Of a DNA stretch of 8,240 bases, positions 1-5,677 are shown one piece after another; position 1 is the stretch's first letter; the number at the start of each line of letters is the position of its first letter. The DNA comes from a bacterium. Lineage in GTDB: Bacteria; Desulfobacterota; GWC2-55-46; DRQE01. The stretch is from NCBI GenBank assembly GCA_027017505.1, contig JALUQR010000183.1, positions 1 to 8,240 of the forward strand, written 5' to 3'. The notes under the pieces were generated by a model. The model was not told where the DNA came from. It did not search any database and saw nothing but the letters and a program-made list of their open reading frames with translations. The position numbers were made by a program, and so were the translations under genes.

Positions 1-12
1 GACCTCAACTTA

Positions 13-41
13 AGTTTAACATATATGAAAATGTAGGTCAA
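13..41 (-). promoter_or_regulatory. Probable sigma70 promoter reading leftward out of the window
   Basis: Read on the minus strand, a -35 box TTGACC (36-41) is followed after exactly 17 bases by a -10 box TAAACT (13-18), which would start transcription near position 6. It points off the left edge, so the gene it serves is not visible. It lies downstream of the tRNA terminator, so it would be an independent unit rather than part of the tRNA transcript. Confidence 0.5.
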
Positions 42-126
42 GATTAATATAAGGGGCTGGAAGTATTAAGAAAACCTGGTGGCACAATTCGAGCACTGGC
101 AGAAGAATAGTCTCCACGGGCAGGTA

Positions 127-152
127 AATAAAAAAAGCCGGCATCTGCCGGC
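127..152 (-). terminator. Rho-independent terminator of the tRNA-Leu gene
   Basis: On the minus strand, 19 bases beyond the CCA end of the tRNA, a perfect 6-bp GC stem GCCGGC with a four-base loop (137-152) is followed by a run of T residues (136-127, interrupted by single A residues). A second perfect palindrome, GCCCTTAAGGGC at 151-162, sits between the tRNA and this hairpin and shares two bases with it; it may be a processing hairpin or an extra stem. The position immediately after a stand-alone tRNA makes the assignment strong. Confidence 0.85.
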
Positions 153-170
153 CCTTAAGGGCTTAATATC

Positions 171-255
171 TGGTGCCGAAGGGGGGATTCGAACCCCCAC
201 GGGTTTCCCCACCACCCCCTCAAGATGGCGTGTCTACCAGTTCCACCACTTCGGC
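171..255 (-). tRNA. tRNA-Leu, anticodon GAG
   Basis: The minus strand folds as a class II tRNA. The acceptor stem GCCGAAG/CTTCGGC (249-255 with 175-181) pairs perfectly. The D-arm contains the TGGTAGAC sequence. The anticodon stem CCATC/GGTGG (224-228 with 212-216) encloses the seven-base loop TTGAGGG (217-223), giving anticodon GAG (219-221), which reads CUC and CUU leucine codons. A long variable arm, typical of tRNA-Leu, is followed by a T-arm with a GGGGG/CCCCC stem around TTCGAAT. The 3' CCA is encoded (171-173). It is transcribed from its own promoter and ends at its own terminator, so it is a single-gene unit divergent from the respiratory operon. Confidence 0.97.
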
Positions 256-271
256 ACAAAAGGTAATATCT

Positions 272-300
272 ATTTTAACCACGGGCCCGGGTTTAGTCAA
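272..300 (-). promoter_or_regulatory. Sigma70 promoter of tRNA-Leu
   Basis: On the minus strand, TTGACT (295-300) and TAAAAT (272-277) are separated by exactly 17 bases, placing the transcription start near 265, about ten bases ahead of the mature tRNA 5' end at 255. The spacer contains the GC-rich palindrome CGGGCCCG (282-289). Both hexamers differ from consensus by one base each, fitting a strong stable-RNA promoter. Confidence 0.8.
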
Positions 301-314
301 GAGCAAATCCCCCA

Positions 315-345
315 GAAAGGGCGCATCTCTTTATACAGCCCTTTC
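315..345. repeat. Inverted repeat between the two divergent promoters
   Basis: GAAAGGGC (315-322) and its exact complement GCCCTTTC (338-345) flank a 15-base AT-richer centre. The repeat lies between the -35 box of the tRNA promoter and the -35 box of the rightward operon promoter. No T-run follows either arm, so it does not look like a terminator. It may be a binding site for a regulator, but no known operator is recognised. Confidence 0.35.
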
Positions 346-366
346 AACCAGGATGGATATTCTTTC

Positions 367-396
367 TTGACAAGGGATTTCCCTTTGTGATAGGAT
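367..396 (+). promoter_or_regulatory. Probable promoter of the NrfD-module operon
   Basis: A perfect -35 box TTGACA (367-372) is followed after 18 bases by TAGGAT (391-396), preceded by TG at 388-389, so it forms an extended -10 (TGATAGGAT). Transcription would start near 403, leaving a leader of about 54 bases before the first gene at 457. Most of the spacer is the perfect inverted repeat AAGGGA-TT-TCCCTT (372-385), a plausible operator. It is the only convincing plus-strand promoter upstream of the first gene. Confidence 0.6.
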
Positions 397-456
397 TAGG
401 GAAAATTTTTTCTGGATACTGTATACAAAAACTTTCCTTCAAGAGGTGCCTGTCCC

Positions 457-756
457 ATGGCTTGTGAGAAGAGGCTCAACCCCGAGAAGGCTTCCCTTAC
501 AGAGAGAAGGTTCCACAGGAGGACATTTCTTAAAGGCATGGTTGCAGGTGGAGTGGCTCTGTCCACTGGAGGGATTATTGCGGAGAAAATTGTATCCACA
601 GTGGGAGCAGTGAATCCACAGCGGGCGTATCTGCGGGATGTGATGGCAGGTGACAGGGTGTTGATGGAAAGAGAATATGTGCTGATGAGTGATGAGGAGC
701 AAAGAAGGCTTATAGCCTTCTTCGAGGAGAACTACCGAAGGGCCTTAAAGGAGTAA
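457..756 (+). CDS. Small Tat-signal protein of unknown function
   Basis: This 99-residue protein has no family that I recognise. Its N-terminal third is a twin-arginine signal: R21-R22 in a HRRTFLKG context followed by a Gly/Ala/Val-rich stretch to about residue 50, so it is probably exported folded or bound to the membrane by its uncleaved signal. The rest is short and charged, without cysteines after Cys3, so it carries no evident metal or heme site. Residues 74-93 match residues 59-78 of the next gene product at 10 of 20 positions without gaps. The ATG has a good ribosome site, GAGGTG at 443-448, eight bases ahead. The stop codon abuts the next start codon directly, indicating translational coupling. 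A role as assembly factor or accessory subunit of the downstream ferredoxin/NrfD complex is inference from position, co-export and the shared motif. Confidence 0.8.
   Translation: MACEKRLNPEKASLTERRFHRRTFLKGMVAGGVALSTGGIIAEKIVSTVGAVNPQRAYLRDVMAGDRVLMEREYVLMSDEEQRRLIAFFEENYRRALKE
747..753 (+). promoter_or_regulatory. Ribosome binding site inside the end of the preceding gene
   Basis: AAAGGAG ends immediately before the TAA stop of the small Tat gene. It lies only three bases ahead of the GTG at 757 but nine bases ahead of the in-frame TTG at 763. By usual spacing the TTG start, which would remove two residues, is as plausible as the GTG. Either way translation of the ferredoxin gene is coupled to that of the small Tat gene. 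Confidence 0.6.
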
Positions 757-1779
757 GTGGCATTGAAGGAGACCAGGAAGCCAGAAGAGAGAGCAGTATC
801 TGAGGGTTCAACGAGGAGGGAGTTTTTCAAGAAGGCAGGGCTTTCTGCTCTTATGGGCGCAGCAGCTCTTCTTACAGGCAGTGACGATGCAGAGGCCCGT
901 GTTACCTGGGCAGAGTGGTTCCAGAAAAACTACAGGCTCATGACAGAGGAGGAGAAGCGTGAGGCCATAGCGAGGCTTGAAAAGCGCTACACAGAGGAGT
1001 TTGGAAGGAAGGTTACCGTTGACAGCACACCAGCCCAGAAGGGTGTGCTCTTCGGATATGCCCTGAACATACAGAAGTGTATAGGCTGTAGAAGGTGTGT
1101 ATATGCCTGTGTAAAGGAGAACAACCAGTCCCGCCATGACCCGCAGATACAGTGGATAAGGGTTATAAGGATGGAGAAGGGCAGGTTCTCCCAGGAGTAC
1201 ATGGACAAGGGCTATCCGCGCGATTACGGCATACAGGTGGGAGGACACGCCCACAAGCCCGTTGGCGTTACCCTTGAAGGCCAGCACTACTATGAGCCAG
1301 AGAAGGTCCCAGAAAAGGACGCCTTCTACTTTCCCATCCAGTGCATGCAGTGTGAAAAACCACCCTGCGTGAAGGTATGCCCTGTAAGGACAACCTATCG
1401 TGATCCAGACGGAATAGTGGTGATAGACTACAACTGGTGCATAGGGTGCAGAATGTGCATGGGTGCGTGTCCCTACTGGGCAAGAAGGTTCAACTGGGGA
1501 GAGCCGAATCTTCCAAGAGAAGAGCTCAATCCAAAAACCCATTACCTGGGAAACAGACCCAGGATGAAGGGTGTGGTGGAAAAGTGCACCTTCTGTATAC
1601 AGAGAACCCGAAAGGGCAGATACACCGCATGTGTTGAGGTGTGTCCCGTGGGAGCCAGAAAGTTCGGAAACCTGCTTGACCCGAACAGTGAGGTAAGAAA
1701 GATTCTTGAAAGAAAAAGAGTCTTCAGGCTGAGGGCAGAGCTTAACACATATCCAAAGTTCTTCTACTTTATAGATTAG
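757..1779 (+). CDS. Tat-exported 4x[4Fe-4S] ferredoxin subunit of an NrfD-type complex
   Basis: This 340-residue electron-transfer subunit belongs to the DmsB/HybA/DsrO/QrcC type. A twin-arginine motif, S18-T-R20-R21-E-F-F, and a hydrophobic stretch to about residue 41 predict export to the periplasmic side. Residues 59-78 carry the acidic helix motif shared with the preceding protein. Four cysteine groups follow, each sufficient for one [4Fe-4S] cluster: C108/111/114/118, C196/199/204/208, C228/231/234/238 and C277/280/292/296. All 16 ligands are present and none is replaced. There is no C-terminal membrane helix, unlike HybA. In the family, such proteins pass electrons between a quinone-reactive NrfD protein and a periplasmic partner; here the NrfD gene starts 12 bases downstream and a tetraheme cytochrome follows. 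No molybdopterin subunit is present. The start is GTG at 757 or TTG at 763. The exact subfamily and electron direction are not certain. Confidence 0.9.
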   Translation: MALKETRKPEERAVSEGSTRREFFKKAGLSALMGAAALLTGSDDAEARVTWAEWFQKNYRLMTEEEKREAIARLEKRYTEEFGRKVTVDSTPAQKGVLFGYALNIQKCIGCRRCVYACVKENNQSRHDPQIQWIRVIRMEKGRFSQEYMDKGYPRDYGIQVGGHAHKPVGVTLEGQHYYEPEKVPEKDAFYFPIQCMQCEKPPCVKVCPVRTTYRDPDGIVVIDYNWCIGCRMCMGACPYWARRFNWGEPNLPREELNPKTHYLGNRPRMKGVVEKCTFCIQRTRKGRYTACVEVCPVGARKFGNLLDPNSEVRKILERKRVFRLRAELNTYPKFFYFID

Positions 1780-1791
1780 GGTTTACAGGGC

Positions 1792-3048
1792 ATGAACAGA
1801 TTCATAAAATTCCTTGTAGATTGCGCCATATACTCCTTCAGGGGTGGAAGGCTGTACTACAGCTGGCTGGGCTTTCTTCTTTTCTTCATGCCCTTCTGGT
1901 TTTTCGGCTGGTATCAACAGCTTTCAAAGGGTCTTATAGTTACGGGACTGCATGACCAGGTAACCTGGGGGGTGTATCTTTCCAACTTTGTGTTTCTTGT
2001 GGGTGTTGCAGCTGCGGCCGTTACGGTGGTCTTTCCCGCCTATGCCTATGAGAGAAAGGAGCTTAAAAAGGTTGCGGTAATAGGAGAGATGCTCGCCATA
2101 TCAGCTGTTACCATGTGTCTTCTCTTCGTTATAGCCCACATGGGAAGACCTGACAGACTCTGGCACATAATACCTGGCATCGGTATATTCAACTGGCCCC
2201 ACTCGATGCTCACATGGGATGTTATAGTGCTCAACGGTTACCTTCTGCTGAACTTCTACTGTGCGTTCTATTATCTCTACAAGAAGTATGTGGGTGAGGA
2301 GCCGTATCAGAGCAGGTTCTTCATGCCCGTTGTGTATGTTGCCATGGTCTGGGCACTTAGCATACACACGGTTACAGCGTTTCTGCTCAACACCATGCCC
2401 GCAAGGCCACTATGGTTTCATTCAATAATGCCCATAAAGTTCATCTCCACAGCGTTTGCATCAGGCCCTGCGCTTATGATAATAGTCTTCTTTATCATAC
2501 GCAGGTACACAAAACTGGAGATAACGGACAAGGCAATAGACTTTATGGCACAGGTCTTTGCCTGGTGTCTTGGTATAGCACTGTTTCTCATACTCTCTGA
2601 GGTGGTCACAGAACTGTATCCATCAACAGAGCATTCCTACTCTCTTAAGTATCTCATGTTTGGCTGGCATGGACTGAGCAAACTCACCCCGTGGTGGTGG
2701 CTTGCCATAGTGCTCATGGTGTCCACATTCATACTGGTGCTGTTTCCAAACATACGGAAGAACCACCGCATACTGCCCTACATATGCGGGGCAGCATTTT
2801 TCGGTATATGGATAGAGAAGGGCATGGGGCTTGTTATTCCTGGCTTCATACCGAGCCCCATAGGGGAGTTCACAGAGTACACCCCCTCGTGGATAGAAAT
2901 CTTCATATCCAGCGGTAACTGGGCATTCGGTGCCCTTATGTTCACCCTTCTTACAAAGGGTGCCATAGGGGTTATAACGGGCGAGGTGCGCTACGGTGGT
3001 GCAGAAGCAGTGGATGAGGATATAGGCCTTTCAGGAGAAGAGGCATGA
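1792..3048 (+). CDS. NrfD/PsrC-family quinone-reactive membrane subunit
   Basis: This 418-residue protein has about ten hydrophobic segments, roughly at residues 24-41, 57-84, 95-116, 141-163, 178-200, 217-237, 250-272, 299-318, 328-349 and 366-392, which fits the longer NrfD-family members (DsrP, HmeB, QrcD, ActC) rather than the eight-helix PsrC form. NrfD proteins carry no heme and oxidise or reduce menaquinol in the membrane, exchanging electrons with a bound ferredoxin subunit, here the preceding gene product. The charged C-terminal tail after residue 397 is acidic and probably soluble. The ATG follows the previous stop by 12 bases and has only a weak ribosome site (ACAGGG at 1785-1790). 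The stop overlaps the next start in an ATGA arrangement. The family assignment is firm; whether it oxidises quinol or reduces quinone cannot be told from sequence. Confidence 0.9.
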   Translation: MNRFIKFLVDCAIYSFRGGRLYYSWLGFLLFFMPFWFFGWYQQLSKGLIVTGLHDQVTWGVYLSNFVFLVGVAAAAVTVVFPAYAYERKELKKVAVIGEMLAISAVTMCLLFVIAHMGRPDRLWHIIPGIGIFNWPHSMLTWDVIVLNGYLLLNFYCAFYYLYKKYVGEEPYQSRFFMPVVYVAMVWALSIHTVTAFLLNTMPARPLWFHSIMPIKFISTAFASGPALMIIVFFIIRRYTKLEITDKAIDFMAQVFAWCLGIALFLILSEVVTELYPSTEHSYSLKYLMFGWHGLSKLTPWWWLAIVLMVSTFILVLFPNIRKNHRILPYICGAAFFGIWIEKGMGLVIPGFIPSPIGEFTEYTPSWIEIFISSGNWAFGALMFTLLTKGAIGVITGEVRYGGAEAVDEDIGLSGEEA

Positions 3049-3767
3049 GATACGCTGTATGGCTTATTATAATCGCTGTTTCCATATGTCAGCAGGTGTG
3101 GGCAGAGGAGTGCTTTGAGAGCAGAACAGATGGCTACACCCCTGTGGAAAAGAAACGCATAGGCGAGGACTACAATGTAAGGTGCTCTGAGACCACAGGT
3201 GCGGTGCTCTGGTGGGCAGACCCGTTTGAGGACACCCAGCCCATGGGAGATATGCCCGAGAACATAGACGCAGACTATCTGCACGAGGAGGCGGTGGTAA
3301 AGAGCAGAAAGAGGTTCCTTAAGTTCTATCCCTGCACAAACTGCCACAACGGTGTTGTGGTGCCATTCCCAAAGAACAAGAAACCACGCCCCCTTATAAT
3401 GCACCTTGATATAATACCAGACCCGCTTAACCTGAAACACGGCAAGGGTGCCATATGGTGTCTTGACTGCCACAATCCAAGAGACAGAAACACCTTCATA
3501 TCCCATTCAGGCGAGCCCATAGACATGGACCAGCCACAGAAGCTCTGTGGAAAGTGTCATGGCCAGATATACAGGGACTGGCGTGATGGTATTCACGGAA
3601 AACGCATAGGTAGCTGGCAGAAGGGTGGAAAGAAGAGGTGGTGGGTGTGCACTGAATGCCACAACCCCCATGATGTGGAGCCACCCTTCAAACAGGTCAA
3701 ACCAGAACCCCCGCCTGAACTGCCCAAGGGTATGAAAAGCGCAGAACACGAGCGTAAACACCACTGA
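3045..3767 (+). CDS. Periplasmic tetraheme c-type cytochrome
   Basis: This 240-residue cytochrome has an N-terminal Sec signal (hydrophobic residues 4-18, likely cleavage after VWA at residue 20). Four CxxCH heme sites lie at residues 97-101, 139-143, 168-172 and 202-206. Extra histidines at 120, 132, 154, 184 and 209 could provide the second ligands for bis-His hemes. Two further cysteines, C23 and C47, may form a disulfide. The stretch at 168-187, with CGKCHG followed by YRDW and an IHG motif, resembles multiheme cytochromes that accompany NrfD/ferredoxin pairs, from memory rather than a search. The C-terminus is rich in Pro, Lys, Glu and His. The start overlaps the NrfD stop by four bases, with AGGAG at 3033-3037 seven bases ahead. 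Its likely job is to carry electrons between the ferredoxin subunit and soluble cytochromes or an external donor/acceptor. Confidence 0.9.
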   Translation: MRYAVWLIIIAVSICQQVWAEECFESRTDGYTPVEKKRIGEDYNVRCSETTGAVLWWADPFEDTQPMGDMPENIDADYLHEEAVVKSRKRFLKFYPCTNCHNGVVVPFPKNKKPRPLIMHLDIIPDPLNLKHGKGAIWCLDCHNPRDRNTFISHSGEPIDMDQPQKLCGKCHGQIYRDWRDGIHGKRIGSWQKGGKKRWWVCTECHNPHDVEPPFKQVKPEPPPELPKGMKSAEHERKHH

Positions 3768-3804
3768 TAATCCACACCACCTGAAACAGCCCGTAAACAC
3801 GGCA

Positions 3805-3816
3805 CATCTTAAGATG
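3805..3816. repeat. Perfect 12-bp palindrome CATCTTAAGATG
   Basis: This perfect palindrome is centred between 3810 and 3811, in the 133-base gap between the tetraheme cytochrome and the Rieske gene. It is followed by an imperfect element CCCGG...CCGGG (stem arms near 3821-3825 and 3841-3845). There is no T-run, so it is not a typical terminator. It lies about 50 bases upstream of the -35 box of the probable Rieske promoter and could be an operator, but I recognise no known regulator site. Confidence 0.4.
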
Positions 3817-3865
3817 CCTTCCCGGGAAAAAGGATTATATCCGGGGTGTTATGTGAAGTTGTGGG

Positions 3866-3893
3866 TTGCAGGTATCCCGCAGTGGTGTATACT
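3866..3893 (+). promoter_or_regulatory. Probable internal promoter for the bc1 genes
   Basis: TTGCAG (3866-3871) and TATACT (3888-3893) are separated by 16 bases. Initiation about seven bases past the -10 box would fall at 3900-3901, that is, on the ATG of the Rieske gene, giving a leaderless or nearly leaderless message. The absence of any ribosome site ahead of that ATG agrees with this. If real, the bc1 genes can be expressed separately from the NrfD module. Confidence 0.45.
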
Positions 3894-3900
3894 CTTTACC

Positions 3901-4482
3901 ATGAAGGATGAGTTTTCAAGAAGGGACTTTCTTCTCACACTTACAAAGCTACTGGGGCTTGCAGGGGCAGGGACGAGCCTGGTGCCCATGGTTGGGGCCC
4001 TTATGCCTGCACACAACATAATCCTTGAGGGCATAATGGAGGTGGACATAAGAGACCTCAAGGAGGGGGAGCTAAAAAGGGTGCTCTGGAGGCGTCAGCC
4101 CGTGTTCATACTTAAAAGAACAAAGGAGATGATAAAACACACAGCCAGCATCAAACCCGAGGAGCTTAAAGACCCTGCACACCCTGAGGACAGAACCCTT
4201 CGTGAGGACCTCTTTGTGGGTACAGGCATATGCACCCATCTGGGATGCATACCCAGGCTTGTAAAAGATGGGCTTAAGGGGCTTCCAGCAGGTGGATTCT
4301 ACTGCCCCTGCCACGGTGGAAAGTACGACTCCCTGGGCAGACGCCTTGAAGGCCCACCACCAGAGAACCTTCACCTTCTGCCATACAGGATTGAGGGGAA
4401 AAGGCTTGTTATAGGAAGCCAGTTCTTTGCAGGCTACACAGAGAATGTAAGAAAGATAGGAGACCTTCCAGAAGATGGGTAA
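3901..4482 (+). CDS. Rieske [2Fe-2S] subunit of cytochrome bc1 complex
   Basis: This 193-residue protein starts with a Tat signal-anchor (S6-R7-R8-D-F-L, hydrophobic to about residue 35), as usual for Rieske subunits, which are exported folded and stay membrane-bound. The cluster ligands are all present: box I C111-T-H113-L-G-C116 and box II C135-P-C137-H138. The box I and box II outer cysteines C116 and C135 would form the disulfide. Residue 140 after C-P-C-H-G is Gly where high-potential bc1 Rieske proteins have Ser, while Tyr142 is kept. The GPxPENL motif follows at 151-157. I chose ATG 3901 because it places the twin arginines six residues in; longer in-frame starts exist at 3814 (ATG) and 3853 (GTG, with GGGGTG four bases ahead), the latter a real alternative. 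The gene overlaps cytochrome b by eight bases. Confidence 0.93.
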   Translation: MKDEFSRRDFLLTLTKLLGLAGAGTSLVPMVGALMPAHNIILEGIMEVDIRDLKEGELKRVLWRRQPVFILKRTKEMIKHTASIKPEELKDPAHPEDRTLREDLFVGTGICTHLGCIPRLVKDGLKGLPAGGFYCPCHGGKYDSLGRRLEGPPPENLHLLPYRIEGKRLVIGSQFFAGYTENVRKIGDLPEDG

Positions 4483-5677
4483 GGGCGGATACAGAGAGAG
4501 CCTTATTGGCTGGATAGACCAGAGATTCCCCCTCACAGAGTTCGTATCCCGCCACATAACAGGGTATCCCACCCCCGGAAACCTCAACTATCTGTGGAAC
4601 TTTGGCTCTGTTGCGGGTGTGTTCTTTCTTCTGCAGGTCATAAGCGGTATATACCTTGCCATGTATTACAAGCCCGATACCAGGTTTGCCTTTGACAGTG
4701 TACAGCACATAATGAGGGATGTAAACTACGGCTACATATTCCGCTACATCCACGCAATAGGGCCAACTGCCATATTCCTGGCCATCTACATTCACATGGG
4801 CAGGGGGCTTTACTATGGCTCCTACAGAAGCCCACGGGAGCTTCTCTGGTGGATAGGACTTCTCATATTCACAGCCTTTATGGCAGAGGCATTCACAGGG
4901 TATCTTCTTCCCTGGGGGCAGATGTCCTTCTGGGGAGCAACGGTTATAACCAGCCTTGTTGGTGCAATACCACTTGTGGGTGAGAAGCTCACCCTGCTTT
5001 TAAGGGGAGACTTTGCGGTGGGAGATGCCACACTCACCCGCTTCTATGCCATCCACATAGCCCTCATACCACTGGGTATTATAGGGGTGCTTCTTGTGGC
5101 TCACCTTACCGCACTCCACAGGGTGGGCAGTAACAACCCTGAGGGTGTTGACCTTCCAAAGGACAGCCCCCACATGATACCCTTTCACCCCTATTATACG
5201 GTCAAGGACCTGTGGTTTATCCTCCTCTGTCTTACGGTATTCTTCTACTTTGTGTTCTTTAAACCATCCTTCTTTCTTGAGCCCTTAAACAACGAGGTTG
5301 CAGACCCGCTGAGAACCCCGCTCCATATAGTGCCAGAGTGGTACTTTCTGCCGTTCTATGCCATACTGCGCTCTGTGCCACACAAGCTCCTGGGGGTGTT
5401 ACTCCTGTGGCTGAGCATAGTGGTGCTGTTTTTTCTGCCCTATCTTGACCGCTCGCCAGAAAGGAGCGCAAGGAGAAGGCCTGTGAAGAGGTGGCTTACA
5501 TGGGCGTTTTTTCTCAACTTTATCCTGCTCGGCTATGTGGGCATGCACCTGCCAGATGAGCCATCGCCTTTGGGTGTAAGGTTTGTAACCCTGGGAAGGG
5601 TATCCACGGTGTTCTATTTTGCATACTTTTTGAGTATGCCCCTTTTGTCGAGAATAGAGCCTGTAAGGGGGCGATGA
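4475..5677 (+). CDS. Cytochrome b of the bc1 complex, full-length eight-helix form
   Basis: This 400-residue diheme membrane protein oxidises quinol at the positive side and returns electrons through two b hemes. It is the undivided bc1 type, with N- and C-terminal domains in one chain. The first heme-ligand pair in helix B is H93 and H107 (13 residues between). The second pair in helix D is H194 and H210, with 15 residues between, against 13 in bc1 and 14 in b6f as I know them. The LPWGQMSFWGATVI stretch (145-158), GSNNP (218-222) and the Qo-site PEWY (287-290) are intact. The C-terminal helices lie near 245-262, 306-323, 341-357 and 377-391. The ATG overlaps the end of the Rieske gene by eight bases, with AGGAG at 4458-4462, twelve bases ahead. 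The stop overlaps the next start (ATGA). Confidence 0.95.
   Translation: MGKGGYRESLIGWIDQRFPLTEFVSRHITGYPTPGNLNYLWNFGSVAGVFFLLQVISGIYLAMYYKPDTRFAFDSVQHIMRDVNYGYIFRYIHAIGPTAIFLAIYIHMGRGLYYGSYRSPRELLWWIGLLIFTAFMAEAFTGYLLPWGQMSFWGATVITSLVGAIPLVGEKLTLLLRGDFAVGDATLTRFYAIHIALIPLGIIGVLLVAHLTALHRVGSNNPEGVDLPKDSPHMIPFHPYYTVKDLWFILLCLTVFFYFVFFKPSFFLEPLNNEVADPLRTPLHIVPEWYFLPFYAILRSVPHKLLGVLLLWLSIVVLFFLPYLDRSPERSARRRPVKRWLTWAFFLNFILLGYVGMHLPDEPSPLGVRFVTLGRVSTVFYFAYFLSMPLLSRIEPVRGR

Larger units (their letters stand above)
1..456. other. Region without protein genes, holding tRNA and divergent promoters
   Basis: No plausible protein gene lies here. Besides the features listed separately, 42-126 shows nothing I can support. 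Reading frames across the tRNA antisense strand give the familiar spurious peptide ending in GIRTPTGF-like sequence and are not genes. The operon leader (about 403-456) has a short AT repeat, GAAAA-TT-TTTTC at 401-412, and GTATAC at 421-426, but no recognisable riboswitch. Confidence 0.7.

Noticed and set aside
80..95. Possible sigma54 promoter, TGGCAC with GG-N10-GC spacing
   Set aside because: The -12 half is GAGCA rather than TTGCA, no gene follows on that strand for over 350 bases, and a better promoter lies at 367-396.
79..390. Open frame of 103 codons on the plus strand, and a 65-codon frame at 173-370
   Set aside because: Both run across the antisense strand of tRNA-Leu and its promoter; the GIRTPTGF-type peptide is a familiar artefact of tRNA complements.
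808..1542. Minus-strand open frame of 244 codons opposite the ferredoxin gene
   Set aside because: The plus strand has a clear full-length ferredoxin with 16 conserved cysteines; the reverse peptide has no recognisable domain and no ribosome site context.
3814..3900. N-terminal extension of the Rieske protein from ATG 3814
   Set aside because: It would put 29 extra residues before a standard Tat signal, its ATG lies in the palindrome without a good ribosome site, and the probable promoter lies downstream of it.
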